From Cryptomeria japonica (Eukaryota > Streptophyta > Pinopsida > Cupressales > Cupressaceae): a stretch of DNA of 64,000 nucleotides. A program made the position numbers and the translations under genes. Where the stretch lies: the NCBI RefSeq assembly GCF_030272615.1, contig NC_081412.1:540222335-540286334 (forward strand). Direction: 5' to 3'. Positions 54,768 to 64,000 of the stretch are shown here, piece after piece (within the stretch, counting starts at the first letter, position 1; the number at the start of each line of letters is the position of its first letter). The notes beneath the pieces are model-generated. The model searched no databases and had not been told where the DNA came from. It worked only from the letters and a program-made list of their open reading frames with translations.

Positions 54768-55020
54768 ATCTCCCCCTTTGTCATTGCTAGTAACATCCAT
54801 TGACAATAATCAACGAAACATCATCATTGAGTGCACAACCATCTGTCTCTCCCCCTTTGACAACAATGACAAAGGTGGTCAAAACTCCCCCTAAGAAACT
54901 CACTCCTGCTCCCCCTAAGAGGAAGTGCATCAACATCAGTCCAGGAAAGAATGTACATTCTTCTCGTTGGACCAATGCATACCTAAAATGCACATTAGTT
55001 GAAACTGGTAGGAGGTAGTA
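54768..55020 (-). promoter_or_regulatory. Multiple polypurine tracts of element C
   Basis: On the coding strand CAAAGGGGGAGAT abuts the 3' LTR. Further AAAGGGGGAGAGA (54850), TAGGGGGAGT (54886) and TAGGGGGAGC (54908) tracts follow upstream. The spacing and repetition agree with Sirevirus organisation. Confidence 0.75.
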
Positions 55021-55024
55021 CCCC

Positions 55025-55481
55025 TAATTTTTATGAGAGATACTCTAAAGTATCTTCGCATGGCATCTTTATGAAAATATATGCAATCTTCTCCATTGTG
55101 GGCACATACTCAAGTTTGACCTCATTATCTAGAACTTTCTCCATCAAGAAGTGATACATGATAGATATATGCTTTGTTTTGGAATGCTGTACTAGAATCT
55201 TGGAAATGTTTATTGCACTAGTATTATCACACATGATTGGAATGAGGTCATCAAACTTCACACCAATATCCTTTAAAGTCTGCTTCATCCATAAAAATAT
55301 GAGTGCAACAAGAAAATGCTACAATGTACTCTACTTTTTCAATAGATAAGGACACAAAATCTTGCTTTTTGCTTGACCAAGTGACTAACCAGAAGCTAAG
55401 AAAGAATGCTCCTCCACTTGTTCTCTTTCTGTCGTCAACACTTCCAAGCCAGTCTTCATCTATGTAAGTTGTAGGATTCAA
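55025..55481 (-). pseudogene. Element C RNase H
   Basis: Two frames, 55481-55251 and 55288-55031: YIDEDWLGSVDDRKRTSGGA (D kept), SLSIEKVEYIVA (the catalytic Glu is E-K-V-E rather than E-A-E), IMCDNTSAINISK (D kept), KHISIMYHFL and IFIKMP where active elements have IFTKPL. One frameshift lies near 55270. Confidence 0.85.
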
Positions 55482-55970
55482 ATCTGAATTTCTGGGATAC
55501 CATAGACCAAACTCTTATGTACCTTTAGATATCTGAAAACCCTTTTCATTGCCACAACATGTGAAACTTTTGGTTCTTGTTGAAACCTTGATGCCAAACA
55601 TACTACATACATGATATCCAGTCTGGTAGTGGTCAAATATAACAGTTCTCTAATCATTGACCTGTACCAACTTGCATCTACCTTAGGATATTTATCATCC
55701 TTAGTTAACTTACATCCAGTAGTCATAGGTGTACATACCATTTTGGAATTCTCCAATCCAAATTTCTTTAGTATTTCTTCGACATACTTAGATTGAGAAA
55801 TGAAAATTCCTTTATCTTTGATTAACTTGCAATTCAAGGAAAAAATTCAACTCACCGATCATGGACATTTCAAATTCTTTCTGCATTTCAACAACAAATA
55901 TTTTGCATATACCTTCATTTCATCCAAAAATTGTATCATCAACATATACTACCACAATCAAAATTTTACC
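55478..55970 (-). pseudogene. Element C reverse transcriptase, palm and thumb
   Basis: The minus strand reads LIVVVYVDDTIFG near 55930-55970 (intact YVDD catalytic box), a stop, then EMQKEFEMSMIGELNFFL. From 55837 it reads GIFISQSKYVEEILKKFGLE, CTPMTTGCKLTKDD, YRSMIRELLYLTTTRLDIMY and FRYLKVHKSLVYGIP. One frameshift near 55845 and one stop. Confidence 0.87.
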
Positions 55971-55973
55971 TGA

Positions 55974-56340
55974 TTATGTCTTGAAGTACAAGTTACTATC
56001 CAGTGAACCCTTTTCAAATCCTTGATCAGTTAGGTACTTATCTAATCTCCTATACCAAGCTCTACGAGCTTGTTTCGGCCCATACAAAGTCTTTTTCAAT
56101 CTGCAAACAATATTCAGATCGTCCTTCAACTTGAATCCTTCCGGTTGTTCAATGTAAACTTCTTTTAATTCTCCATTCATAAATATTGATTTCACATCCA
56201 TCTGATAAACCTTGAAATCTTTAAATGTACAAATGCCAGAAACATCCAGTTTTCCTCCATTCTTGCAACTGGGGCATAATTTTCATCAAAGTCAATGCCT
56301 TCAATCTGAGTGTACCCTTTGCAAACCAACCTTGCCTTAT
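55974..56340 (-). pseudogene. Element C reverse transcriptase, fingers
   Basis: The minus strand has [20 protein letters not shown] (first catalytic Asp), LKKTLYGPKQARRAWYRRLD and SLDSNLYFKT in 56201-55974. Upstream, in shifted frame, are [20 protein letters not shown] and YAPVARMEE. Stops separate the two. Confidence 0.85.
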
Positions 56341-56700
56341 TCCTCACAACCTTTCAATATTTATCCAGCTTGTTCCAGAATAACCATTTAGTACCGATTA
56401 CATTCTTATCTTCCGGTCTGCTGACTAATTCCCATGTCTATTTTTTCTCAATCTTCTCTAGTTCCTCTTTCATTGCCTTCATCCAATTTTGATCTTTGCA
56501 AGCTTCCTCAACTATCTTTGGCTCAGTCATAGATAACAAACATAGAAAGACATGTTCTTGTGCTTCTTTGCTTCTTCTGATAACTCCCTTGCTCTTGTCT
56601 CTAGTGATCTGATCTTCTAAGTGATCCTTCTTGACATACCTTGGAGTCTTGGATGCAAATGTTGGAGCATCTTGATCTTTCTTTCCTTCATTCCTGGTTT
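56341..56700 (-). pseudogene. Element C integrase-RT linker
   Basis: The minus strand contains ASKTPRYVKKDHLEDQITRD near 56620-56660 and KNWMKAMKEELEKIEK near 56450-56490, plus NVIGTKWLFWNKLD near 56370-56400. This is the standard copia bridge into RT. Several frames are used. Confidence 0.7.
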
Positions 56701-56701
56701 C

Positions 56702-57660
56702 TTACTTCCTTTCCTTTTCTCTGAACTCATCTAAGTCATATCCTGCTGCTATTTCTAACTCCTTTGAAGTGTTCTCATCAACTTCCACACTTGCACTTTC
56801 AACAATCTTGTTCAATCTTCTATTAAAACATCGACATGCCTTGCTCTTTGTTGAGTAACTCAAAAATATTCCTTCATCTACTCTGTTGTCAAACTTTCCA
56901 AGATTTTCTTCATCTCTTCTAATATAGCACTTTCTTCCAAAATCTGGGAAATATTTTACTGTCGGAGTTCTGCCATACCATAATTCATAAGATGTCTTAC
57001 CATACTTCCTCTGGTATAGAATTTTGTTGAGTGTGTATGTTGTTGTATGAACTGCTTCTTTCCAATAGACTTCAGGTAACTCCACATCTTTTATCATGGT
57101 TCTAGATGCTTCCTGTATAGTTTGGTTCATTCTTTCTACTACATTGTTCTATTGAGGTGTTCGGGAAGTTGATAGCTATCTTTTGATGCCATGTTTTTCA
57201 CAAAAGTCATTGAACTCATCTGAGATGAATTATCCTCCTCTGTTAGACCTTAAACACTTGATTTTCCTACCAACTTCATTCTCAACTTTTTCTTTGAATA
57301 TCTTGAAATTTTCTAATGCTTTAGATTTTTCTCTAAGAAATGCAACCCAAGTCATTCTAGAATAATCATCAATTGGTAACATGAAATACCTCTCACCTTG
57401 CAGGCTTCTTGTTCGGGTCAAACCACAAAGATCTGTGTGAACCAAATCTAGTAATCTGGTGGACGAGTACTCCTTTCCTCTGAATGCACTTCTGGTTTGC
57501 TTTCCTATTTGACATTCCCTGCAGATGTTGTTTTCTGGTTTGCTTTCCTATTTGACATTCCCTGTAGATGTTGTTTTCTGGTTTACAAAATCTAGGCAAA
57601 TCTCTTACCGCACTCTTTAAACTAATCCATACCAAATTATCAAAGTTGATATGACACATC
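56702..57660 (-). pseudogene. Element C integrase
   Basis: 57659-57393 gives CHINFDNLVWISLKSAV and the CQIGKQTRK zinc region, present twice through a tandem duplication. 57445-57230 gives MVHTDLCGLTRTRS (first Asp), DDYSRMTWVAFLREK and CLRSNRGG, where the second catalytic Asp has become Asn. 57130-56702 gives MNQTIQEASRTMIKD and YGKTSYELWYGRTP, with IFLSYSTKSKACRCFNRR. Without the second Asp it cannot catalyse integration. Confidence 0.85.
57492..57585. repeat. 43-bp tandem duplication in element C integrase
   Basis: TGGTTTGCTTTCCTATTTGA and following bases through GTTGTTTTC occur twice, differing at one base (CCTGCAG / CCTGTAG). It doubles the zinc-region sequence and shifts the frame. Confidence 0.9.
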
Positions 57661-57803
57661 CTCTGGTGTCATAGCCAACTATCATCAAGTTGTGATATCA
57701 AACAATGCTTTGTAGCTCCTTCCAAATAGTACATATTTCCATTTGTCCTCCTTCTCGCTGCAATAATGGTTCTGGAATCCTTCCGAATCTCACATCCATC
57801 GTC

Positions 57804-59036
57804 CTAAAAGACAACATTGTATCTATTTTCGCACATTTTTCCAACACTTAAGAGATTATGATGGAAACCCTTCACATAATAAACATTGTTAGTGTCATGC
57901 TTTTCATCAAAGGTAATTGGGCCAATACCAACAATTTGTGTTGTCTGATCATCTCCAAATCTAATTGAACCTCCATCATACTTTTTGAGTTTTATGAATT
58001 TTCTTTTATCACCAGTCATATGATTTGAGCATCCACTATGAATCAACCATTCATTCTTATCTCTTCTAGCATGAAATGCATTAGCAACAATTTTATAGAT
58101 ATCATACTTAGGAACATCCTTTTTTACCAAAAATAAACAATCACCTTCCTCATAGTCTAATTCATCATTTGAAATGCCAACATCATATTTAACATAATAT
58201 GCCTTCTTATTGAACTTCCCCTTGTTTTCCTTAAACTTTTGTCTATTTCCCTTTTCTAGACATCTAGTTGCAATATGACTAATCTTACCACATCTAAAAC
58301 ATTTAAAGGGTAACATACCTTTGTATTTGTTAGTGCCTATCTTCAATTTTGTTACAAAGTTTTCTTCTACCTCATCCAAGCTTTCTTCATCATCCAGACT
58401 GTCTTCAGATGCCTTGAATGTGGTCTCTGACTTGTATTTATCCTTTTTGAATTTCCTTACTTCAAATGCAGTCAGGGTACCAAATAGTTGCTCTTTGGTG
58501 AACTTATTTTGATCATAAGTTTCTTCAATTGCAGAGATCTTGTCACTGTAGCTTACTAGTAGTGTCATTAGAATCTTGTCAATCACATCTTCATCACTTA
58601 AAGTGCCTCCGAGCTCTCTAATCTCGTTCATTGTGATATCAACCTTTTCAAAGTAGCTCACAATATCCTCTCCTTCTTCCATCCTCGGGTTTTCATATAT
58701 TCTCTTAGTAGTTAATCTCTCTGATAGCTTGACTCTCTCATTACCTTCATAGATGTCCTTTAGCTTCTATCCGAATTCATAAGTAGTATTCAAAGAGATA
58801 ACATTGGTCGGTTCGATTTTTGATAATGCACTAAATATAACGTACATTGCTTTATCATTTTCTTCATAAGCTTGAATCTCATCTAGAGTATTAAGTCCAT
58901 TCACTGGAAGAACATACTTAGTCTCCAATGCCTTCCAAGTATTGTGACCCAAAGAAACCAAGTAACCTCTCATTTTCACTTTCGAGAAATTATAATCAGA
59001 TCCTTCAAAGATAGGAATGGATGACTTGTGTGCCAT
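57804..59036 (-). pseudogene. Element C Gag and protease
   Basis: 59036-58767 starts MAHKSSIPIFEGSDYNF, the Gag N-terminus, with MRGYLVSLGHNTWKALE. After a frame change, a 292-codon frame (58682-57804) reads EEGEDIVSYFEKVDITMNEI and GTLSDEDVIDKILMTL, then a complete zinc knuckle CFRCGKISHIATRC near 58260-58305. It ends with the protease start WLIHSGCSNHMTGDKRKF near 58010-58055, VRFGDDQ-like and HHNLLSVGKMCEN. In the protease the catalytic Asp of DSG is His, so it is dead while the knuckle is intact. Confidence 0.88.
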
Positions 59037-59085
59037 CGGATCAGGATCTACTTCAAGCGGTTAAGTTCCATGTCAAGGAAACACA

Positions 59086-59099
59086 ACTCTGATACCAAT
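59086..59099 (-). other. Primer-binding site of element C
   Basis: The coding strand reads TTGGTATCAGAGTT immediately inside the 5' LTR, matching the initiator Met tRNA complement through TGGTATCAGAG. Confidence 0.85.
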
Positions 59100-59995
59100 T
59101 GTTGAATATGAATATCCGAGCAATTGAGAGGGGGGTGAATCAATTGACAACAATTTTATCAACTTTAACTTTAATGCACAGATCCAGAATATTGAGTAGA
59201 ATTAACAAAATTAGGAAATGCATGCAAAACTCATATTAGACACAAGAGACACTAGAATTTACATGGAAAACCCAAGAAGGGAAAAACCACAGAGAATGCT
59301 AATTCTCAATATATGAACATCAGTTAAGGTGACACCGGTTAAGGTGATTTTTATAATAGGTGGCTCACTGTCAATGTGCTCACTATAGGCGGGCTTATTG
59401 CTAATTACAGATGTTCTCATTGCCAAAAAATAAAGAAAGACAAAAAGAATCCACCACAAGAAAAACATAGTTTGTACTGCCGAATCTCCTTCCGGTAAAT
59501 ATCTCACACAATCACTGGATTCTTTCAATTTTGCATGTCTTCAACACAAAAAGCCATATATGAAAACATCAAATCAAACTCCTATATATACTATCTATGT
59601 AAGCTATAATTCTCAATGTCGGCGGAGACATGGATCCAAAATAGGTCTCCTCTAAACATTCTGGTGGTGGTAAGGAATGAAAAGTGAACCATATCACACC
59701 GCTCTTCCTTGAATAAACCAACATGTTACATCCATTACCAAATCCATACCTAAAACATATCTGTGCACTATACATCCTCAATATCAGGTCTAAGGCCTCG
59801 AGCTCCGGATCACGCCAAACTCAAAGATAATACTGAAAAACATCTTCCGAGATACCAAACACATCCGATGAAACTGGGAAACCTTCACTCCACAAAATGC
59901 CTAAATTGAACACTCCTACTCATCATACCACATCCAAACTTAATCCAGTCCTAAGGATTTGACATCAATGACAACACATGATGCAATGCTAATAG
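59100..59995 (-). repeat. 5' LTR of element C
   Basis: Plus-strand limits TGTTGAATATG and GCAATGCTAATA (last CA mutated to TA), then GGTGA. Its minisatellite is shorter than in the 3' LTR. Confidence 0.9.
59121..59146 (-). other. U5 stem-loop in 5' LTR of element C
   Basis: CAATTGA (59121-59127) and TCAATTG (59140-59146) pair perfectly over 7 bp around a loop with six G. Compared with the other LTR, a C-to-T change in the left arm turns the mismatch there into a T-A pair. Confidence 0.75.
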
Positions 59996-60000
59996 GTGAA

Positions 60001-61563
60001 TAATAAAGACCAATAAAAAGCTTGAAGAGAGATATGTGTCAATCGAAAGACATCAATGGGTAGCTTATAGGCCAATAAGGTAAGAAGGTTCAATGCCTAA
60101 ACAATAAGTTTGGATAATGGTATAAGAGCATTCCCAAAGGGTATGTGAGTAGTCCAAAGCTAAAGAAAGAGATAGTCACAATGCTCTTTTCTTAAAAGAA
60201 AAGTAGTATTAGATATTGGTGAGGAGATAGGATGCTACAGAAAGCAAAATGAAAATATTAAAAGACATATATGCCAATATGAGGACAACACGTGCAAAAA
60301 GCTATAGAGAGATGGATTTAGCATTGCAAAGAAGCATTTTGAGAAGGAATAGAGAAGTCAGCATAGCCAACCTCAAGAATACTATAGAGAAAAGATAAGC
60401 ACTATTAGTAGGGAAAAAAATCAAAGTCATAATAGAGTAGCAAAAAGTAGCCATATCCTCATGAGGAATTAAGGGCAGTCACGATAGTCCTAAAATCAAA
60501 GAGGGGTCACTCAAGATGACCATATTCATATCACAAGGTGAAGGTTTGAAAACACAATATCTTGGAGAGCATTAAAGGCTTCTAAATTGGAACAGAGCAC
60601 ACGTTTTAATAGTCAATGAATTGGAAAACAATGACAAACATGAGTCATAGAAGTAGTGAATGAAAGAAGTGCAATCAAAGGGTCCATAGTTTGAGCTAAA
60701 TAATAGTGATGAAAGGCTACATGACATGTGATAATAATTTTCAAACTTCTGTCAATAGTGAACACTAGGATAGTCAAAACTTTCAAGCTCTTGATAGTGA
60801 TAATTAGTAAGTAACAACAATAGTGTGGGAGGGTAAAGTCACATGTACCAAGTCCCTTAAAGAGTTAATAGAAGCCCTCATTGCATGGAAGTATGAAGTA
60901 TGACCATAAAACGATGAGTCGATATGGATATAAAGATAAGTAATCACAATTACAAATGATAGTCTGTAATGAGCAAGTGCAAAAGTATAGCAATAATCTT
61001 GTTTTGACAGAGCAAGGCTCAAATCAGTCCATGATTGAAGAGAACTCCAAAAGGACATATAAGGACGGTCTCTATATCAATCAAAGAAGTCAGTCAACAT
61101 GAATGACTGATAGAATTATAAAGAATGTCCACATTTAGAGAATGAGGTGAAAAAGAGAGTCTTTCAAGAACAAAGATATAAAATACAAAGAATGTTACAA
61201 TTACATTAAGGAAATGTTGCAAACTTGAGTGTAACAGTGCACACAATTCCAAAATCAAAGACAATGAAAAGAAAACACTTTTATCAAGATCAAGGGTCTT
61301 TAAAGACGGTGCATGAAAAGGTGGACTTGATGGCAACAATATGTAGAGATATGGGTAACTAGTGAGCACCAAGAGAATCACCTACAATTTGAAATAACAT
61401 AGTTACATTCACAATAAAAAGGTGCAAAGTAATTTTATTACCTTATGTAGGGTTTGAAATCAAATCTCACAAGATTTGTAAGAAGTAGAGAATAGTGATC
61501 ATTAAATATGATTCCTTTTAGTCAATAGGTAAATAAAAGACTTAACAATCAATGGAAGAGCTA
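60001..61563. other. Unassigned spacer between elements C and D
   Basis: Purine-rich on the plus strand (many AAAG and GAGA words) with no domain in any frame. ORFs at 60804-61381 on the minus strand follow from this bias. Confidence 0.4.
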
Positions 61564-61568
61564 GGTGA

Positions 61569-62799
61569 TGTTAGGATAAACAGTGGACAACTGAGAGGGG
61601 GGGTGAATCAGTTGTCAACAAGTTATATAACTTTAAGCACTTAAAACATTTTACCGAAATGCATAAAGCAAATACCAGAATAGCAGAGATAACAATTAAG
61701 CATAAACATAAATCACAGAACAATTACCATCCATCCATAACACATGACACCGAGATTTGTACGTGGAAAACCCAGTAAAGGGAAAAACCACGGTGGGAAG
61801 CCTACCCATAGTTAGATAATACTTCTGAATACTTCTACAGTAAGTATGTGAATACAATAAGATTGGCCTGCAAATGTAGGAAGGTACACTGCCTAAAGCA
61901 CACTGCTCATCACAAATAGGAGCCTCACTGACTACAAAAGAAATCCAGACTACAATCTGGAAAGATGAATGGACTACATGAATAGCATGTCTTATGCTTG
62001 AGTATAGTTCTAGTTAAGCTCAATGGTAGAGGCCTGAAACCTCTCACACAAACCCAATTCGATCACCTTTGATTGACCAAAACCTCTGCATATGATTACA
62101 ACTTTATTCGCACATATATAATCCCATAACCATCTGTAACCATGATCTACAAAGAGATCTTGCATCATATATATACCATCCAGGGACCTAAACAATTAGG
62201 TCAGCCACCTAAAAGAGAATACAATAAATTCATAACATAAACCCGCAAACCAATGATAAACCAAGTTGGCCTAAGATCGAAACAACATAAACCAATCGAT
62301 AAATCCAATCGGTAACACATCGGGATAAACTACCAACACGTTACATAAACTGGACCATAACTTAGATAGCACCGGACCCAAAATAGGTCACCATAAACCA
62401 AATCCAACACCACCGATCAATAGGAACATGAACAAAATGATCATCAACATCCCACAAACCATCTAGAAGCCACACCAACACCACTTATCAAGTGCATCAA
62501 AAAGATCTTCAATAAAGCTCTGCCGGTAGAACCCTTACCGGTAACCAAAAGGTTTACTAGAACAAATAATAGCTTCTGAATCATCAAGTCCTGAACCAAT
62601 AGATTGTGAAATGCATCAGGAACACATGAATTACCAATCCAAACCAATTCCACAAACTAGAGCATATCAAAGATGCTCTCCAGATCAATATCATAAACCA
62701 ACCATTCTATCGGAATCCGATAGACAAAAAAACAACTAGTGTTGACATCAATGACAAACATCAATGCAACACATAATCAATCCTTCCAAATTGTCAACA
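61569..62799 (-). repeat. 3' LTR of element D
   Basis: Plus-strand limits TGTTAGGATAAAC and AATTGTCAACA, directly followed by the purine tract complement ATCTCCCCCTTTGG. Hairpin at 61586-61616, ACGTGG box at 61760, TATATATA near 62165. Confidence 0.85.
61586..61616 (-). other. U5 stem-loop in LTR of element D
   Basis: GACAACTGA (61586-61594) and TCAGTTGTC (61608-61616) are perfect 9-bp complements around GAG, seven G in the run, TGAA. Confidence 0.85.
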
Positions 62800-63100
62800 A
62801 TCTCCCCCTTTGGCATTTATGACAACACTAGATGTGAAAAACATCCAAGTGCCAAAAAATGCCAAACAAGTCTCCCCCAAAGGAAGACAACCAACAATCT
62901 TCCATAAAATGATACATCAATGAAGTTCTGAACCAATAGACCAAACTCCCCCTATGAAGAATATCTCTGTTAAGCTCTATTTTTTACATATATCTATCCC
63001 CCTTTGAGATCAATGCCAAAAATTTGACATAAACATCAAAGAAAAATCATAAATTCTCTAAACCTCACAGTTGACTACTCCCCCTGAGTAGTAGCACCAT
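62800..63100 (-). promoter_or_regulatory. Multiple polypurine tracts of element D
   Basis: On the coding strand CCAAAGGGGGAGAT abuts the LTR. More tracts follow: CTTTGGGGGAGAC (62872), TAGGGGGAGT (62945), CAAAGGGGGATAG (62997) and CAGGGGGAGTAG (63080). This is the same arrangement as elements A and C. Confidence 0.75.
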
Positions 63101-63210
63101 CACATCAATCCAGAATGAATAGTAGCTATGATAATGCATACCAGACTTATGCAAATCCTCATCACTCAAGTCTCTACCGGAGGGGCAGAAACTCCCAATT
63201 TGTCTCTGAA

Positions 63211-64000
63211 TTATTCAAATGATTCCTTAGGCAAAGGCTTAGTGAAAATGGCTGCAATATGCTCTTTAGTGTTCACATAAGCCAGTTTGACTTCATTTGC
63301 TTCCACCTTCTCCTTCAAAAAGTTATAATTGATAGAAATGTGCTTTGGCTTAAAATGAAATTCCAGATTCTTTGATATGTCAATAGCAACAAGGTTATCA
63401 TAGTGAATAACTATTGGTTCATTACAATCTACCCTTATATCCTTCAACATTTGCTTCATCCATAGAACTTGTGTAGAGGTAGTTGCAACAACAACATACT
63501 CAGCTTTAGCAGTAGAGAAAGAATTACATGTCTGTTTCTTGCTGATCCATGAAACAAGTTTATTTCCAAGAAAGAAAGCTCCACCAGATGTGCTCTTCTG
63601 GTCATCAACATCTCCAGCCCAATTTGCATATGTATATGCACATAGTGTAAAGTTGTCATCTTTAGGATACCAAAAACCATGCTTAGTTGTTCCTTGTAAA
63701 TACCTGAAAATTGTTTTCATCGCACTCTCATGATTTTCTCTAGGAACACTCTGATATCTTGATACAATACAAACTGCATTCATTATATCCGGTCTAGTCT
63801 GAGTCAAATATAACAAACCTCCAATCATAGATTTATAACTTGTAGGATTTACCAGAGCCGATACATCTTTTATTGTCAATCTCTCACTTGTAACCATAGG
63901 AGTACCAACCCATTTAGAATTTTTCATACCCAACTTCTTTAGCAAATCTCTAGCATACTTAGTTTGACAGATGAAAATACCTATATCAGTCTGAGAAATT
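63211..64000 (-). CDS. Element D RT thumb and RNase H (partial, frame open)
   Basis: The minus strand enters at the window edge with GIFICQTKYARDLLKKLGMK and runs on through GTPMVTSERLTIKD, YKSMIGGLLYLTQTRPDIMN and AMKTIFRYLQGTTKHGFWYP. The RNase H part follows: YANWAGDVDDQKSTSGGAFF, FSTAKAEYVVVATT (Glu kept), IHYDNLVAIDISKN (usual CDN reads YDN), KHISINYNFLKEKV and IFTKPLPKESFE. No stop occurs over 244 codons. RT copies the element RNA and RNase H removes the template. Confidence 0.88.
   Translation of the reverse strand, partial: ISQTDIGIFICQTKYARDLLKKLGMKNSKWVGTPMVTSERLTIKDVSALVNPTSYKSMIGGLLYLTQTRPDIMNAVCIVSRYQSVPRENHESAMKTIFRYLQGTTKHGFWYPKDDNFTLCAYTYANWAGDVDDQKSTSGGAFFLGNKLVSWISKKQTCNSFSTAKAEYVVVATTSTQVLWMKQMLKDIRVDCNEPIVIHYDNLVAIDISKNLEFHFKPKHISINYNFLKEKVEANEVKLAYVNTKEHIAAIFTKPLPKESFE

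Larger units (their letters stand above)
53832..59995 (-). mobile_element. Copia element C (Sirevirus-like), complete outline, decayed
   Basis: The perfect 5-bp duplication GGTGA flanks it (53827-53831, 59996-60000). Minus-strand order: 5' LTR 59100-59995, primer site, gag with zinc knuckle, protease, integrase, RT, RNase H, purine tracts, 3' LTR 53832-54767. Total 6.16 kb. The protease Asp, the second integrase Asp and several RNase H residues are changed, and frames are broken, so it is inactive. The 53510-53826 stretch before it shows no gene. Confidence 0.93.
61569..64000 (-). mobile_element. Copia element D (Sirevirus-like), 3' end only
   Basis: The minus-strand 3' LTR (61569-62799), purine tracts and the RT/RNase H end of pol are present. 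The element runs off the right edge. GGTGA stands just before the LTR (61564-61568), but the second duplication copy would lie outside. The reading frame at 63945-63211 is open for 244 codons, so this is the best-preserved pol piece in the window. Confidence 0.88.

Noticed and set aside
1-64000. A novel multi-gene biosynthetic, defence or regulatory system
   Set aside because: Apart from RPN9, every assignable coding stretch belongs to a transposable element. I see no cluster of co-oriented host genes.

Overview
This looks like nuclear DNA of a seed plant, and I suspect a conifer or other gymnosperm. That is inference, from one broken-up host gene whose introns reach 13.5 kb and a landscape made almost entirely of nested, decayed retroelements and DNA transposons. 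The only host gene I recognise is RPN9 (26S proteasome lid subunit, PSMD13 family) on the + strand. Five exons (9230-9676, 10292-10372, 11213-11409, 11604-11703, 25213-25398) splice in frame to 336 codons plus a stop. The first ~50 codons must lie left of the window. No tRNA, rRNA or CRISPR is present.

Left part (1-9.2 kb): a minus-strand Ty3/gypsy chromovirus-like element (1-5545) runs off the left edge. Its pol centre is inverted (1179-1970), and an 844-bp DNA element with an 8-bp target duplication (2334-3177) has landed in its protease/RT linker. A complete 1.2-kb TRIM-like LTR element with a perfect 5-bp duplication (5832-7055) follows, then scraps of a second gypsy element, a LINE RT fragment and a low-complexity tract.

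RPN9 and its last intron (9.2-25.4 kb): the 13.5-kb intron holds an antisense hAT transposase relic split by a 1.7-kb LTR-like insertion with a 5-bp duplication. It also holds a ~1-kb DNA element with a 36-bp-arm hairpin, tandem repeats and a tRNA-derived SINE.

Middle (25.4-41 kb): a second hAT relic of the same family carries a 5'-truncated LINE with a 14-bp target duplication. A copia fragment is split by a solo LTR (5-bp duplication GTTTA). Further right is another element with the same unusual termini as the LTR-like insertion in the intron, then long stretches I cannot assign.

Right part (41-64 kb): three minus-strand Ty1/copia elements resembling Sireviruses. Element A (41725-50697, duplication GTCTC) sits inside the left terminal repeat of a non-autonomous element B (41239-53509). 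Element C (53832-59995, duplication GGTGA) is next. Element D (61569 to the right edge) is partial. A, C and D have several polypurine tracts before the 3' LTR. Their LTRs share a box ending in a CACGTGG-like core, and beside the primer-binding end a stem-loop with a C-run loop whose arms change together between families. That stem-loop is the most interesting pattern I found. An opposite-strand LTR flanked by a polypurine tract on one side and a primer-site-like sequence on the other sits inside the RT of element A.

Every element is visibly decayed by stops, frameshifts or lost catalytic residues, except that A, C and D keep several motifs. Boundaries are read by eye and may be off by a few bases, more for the hAT relics.
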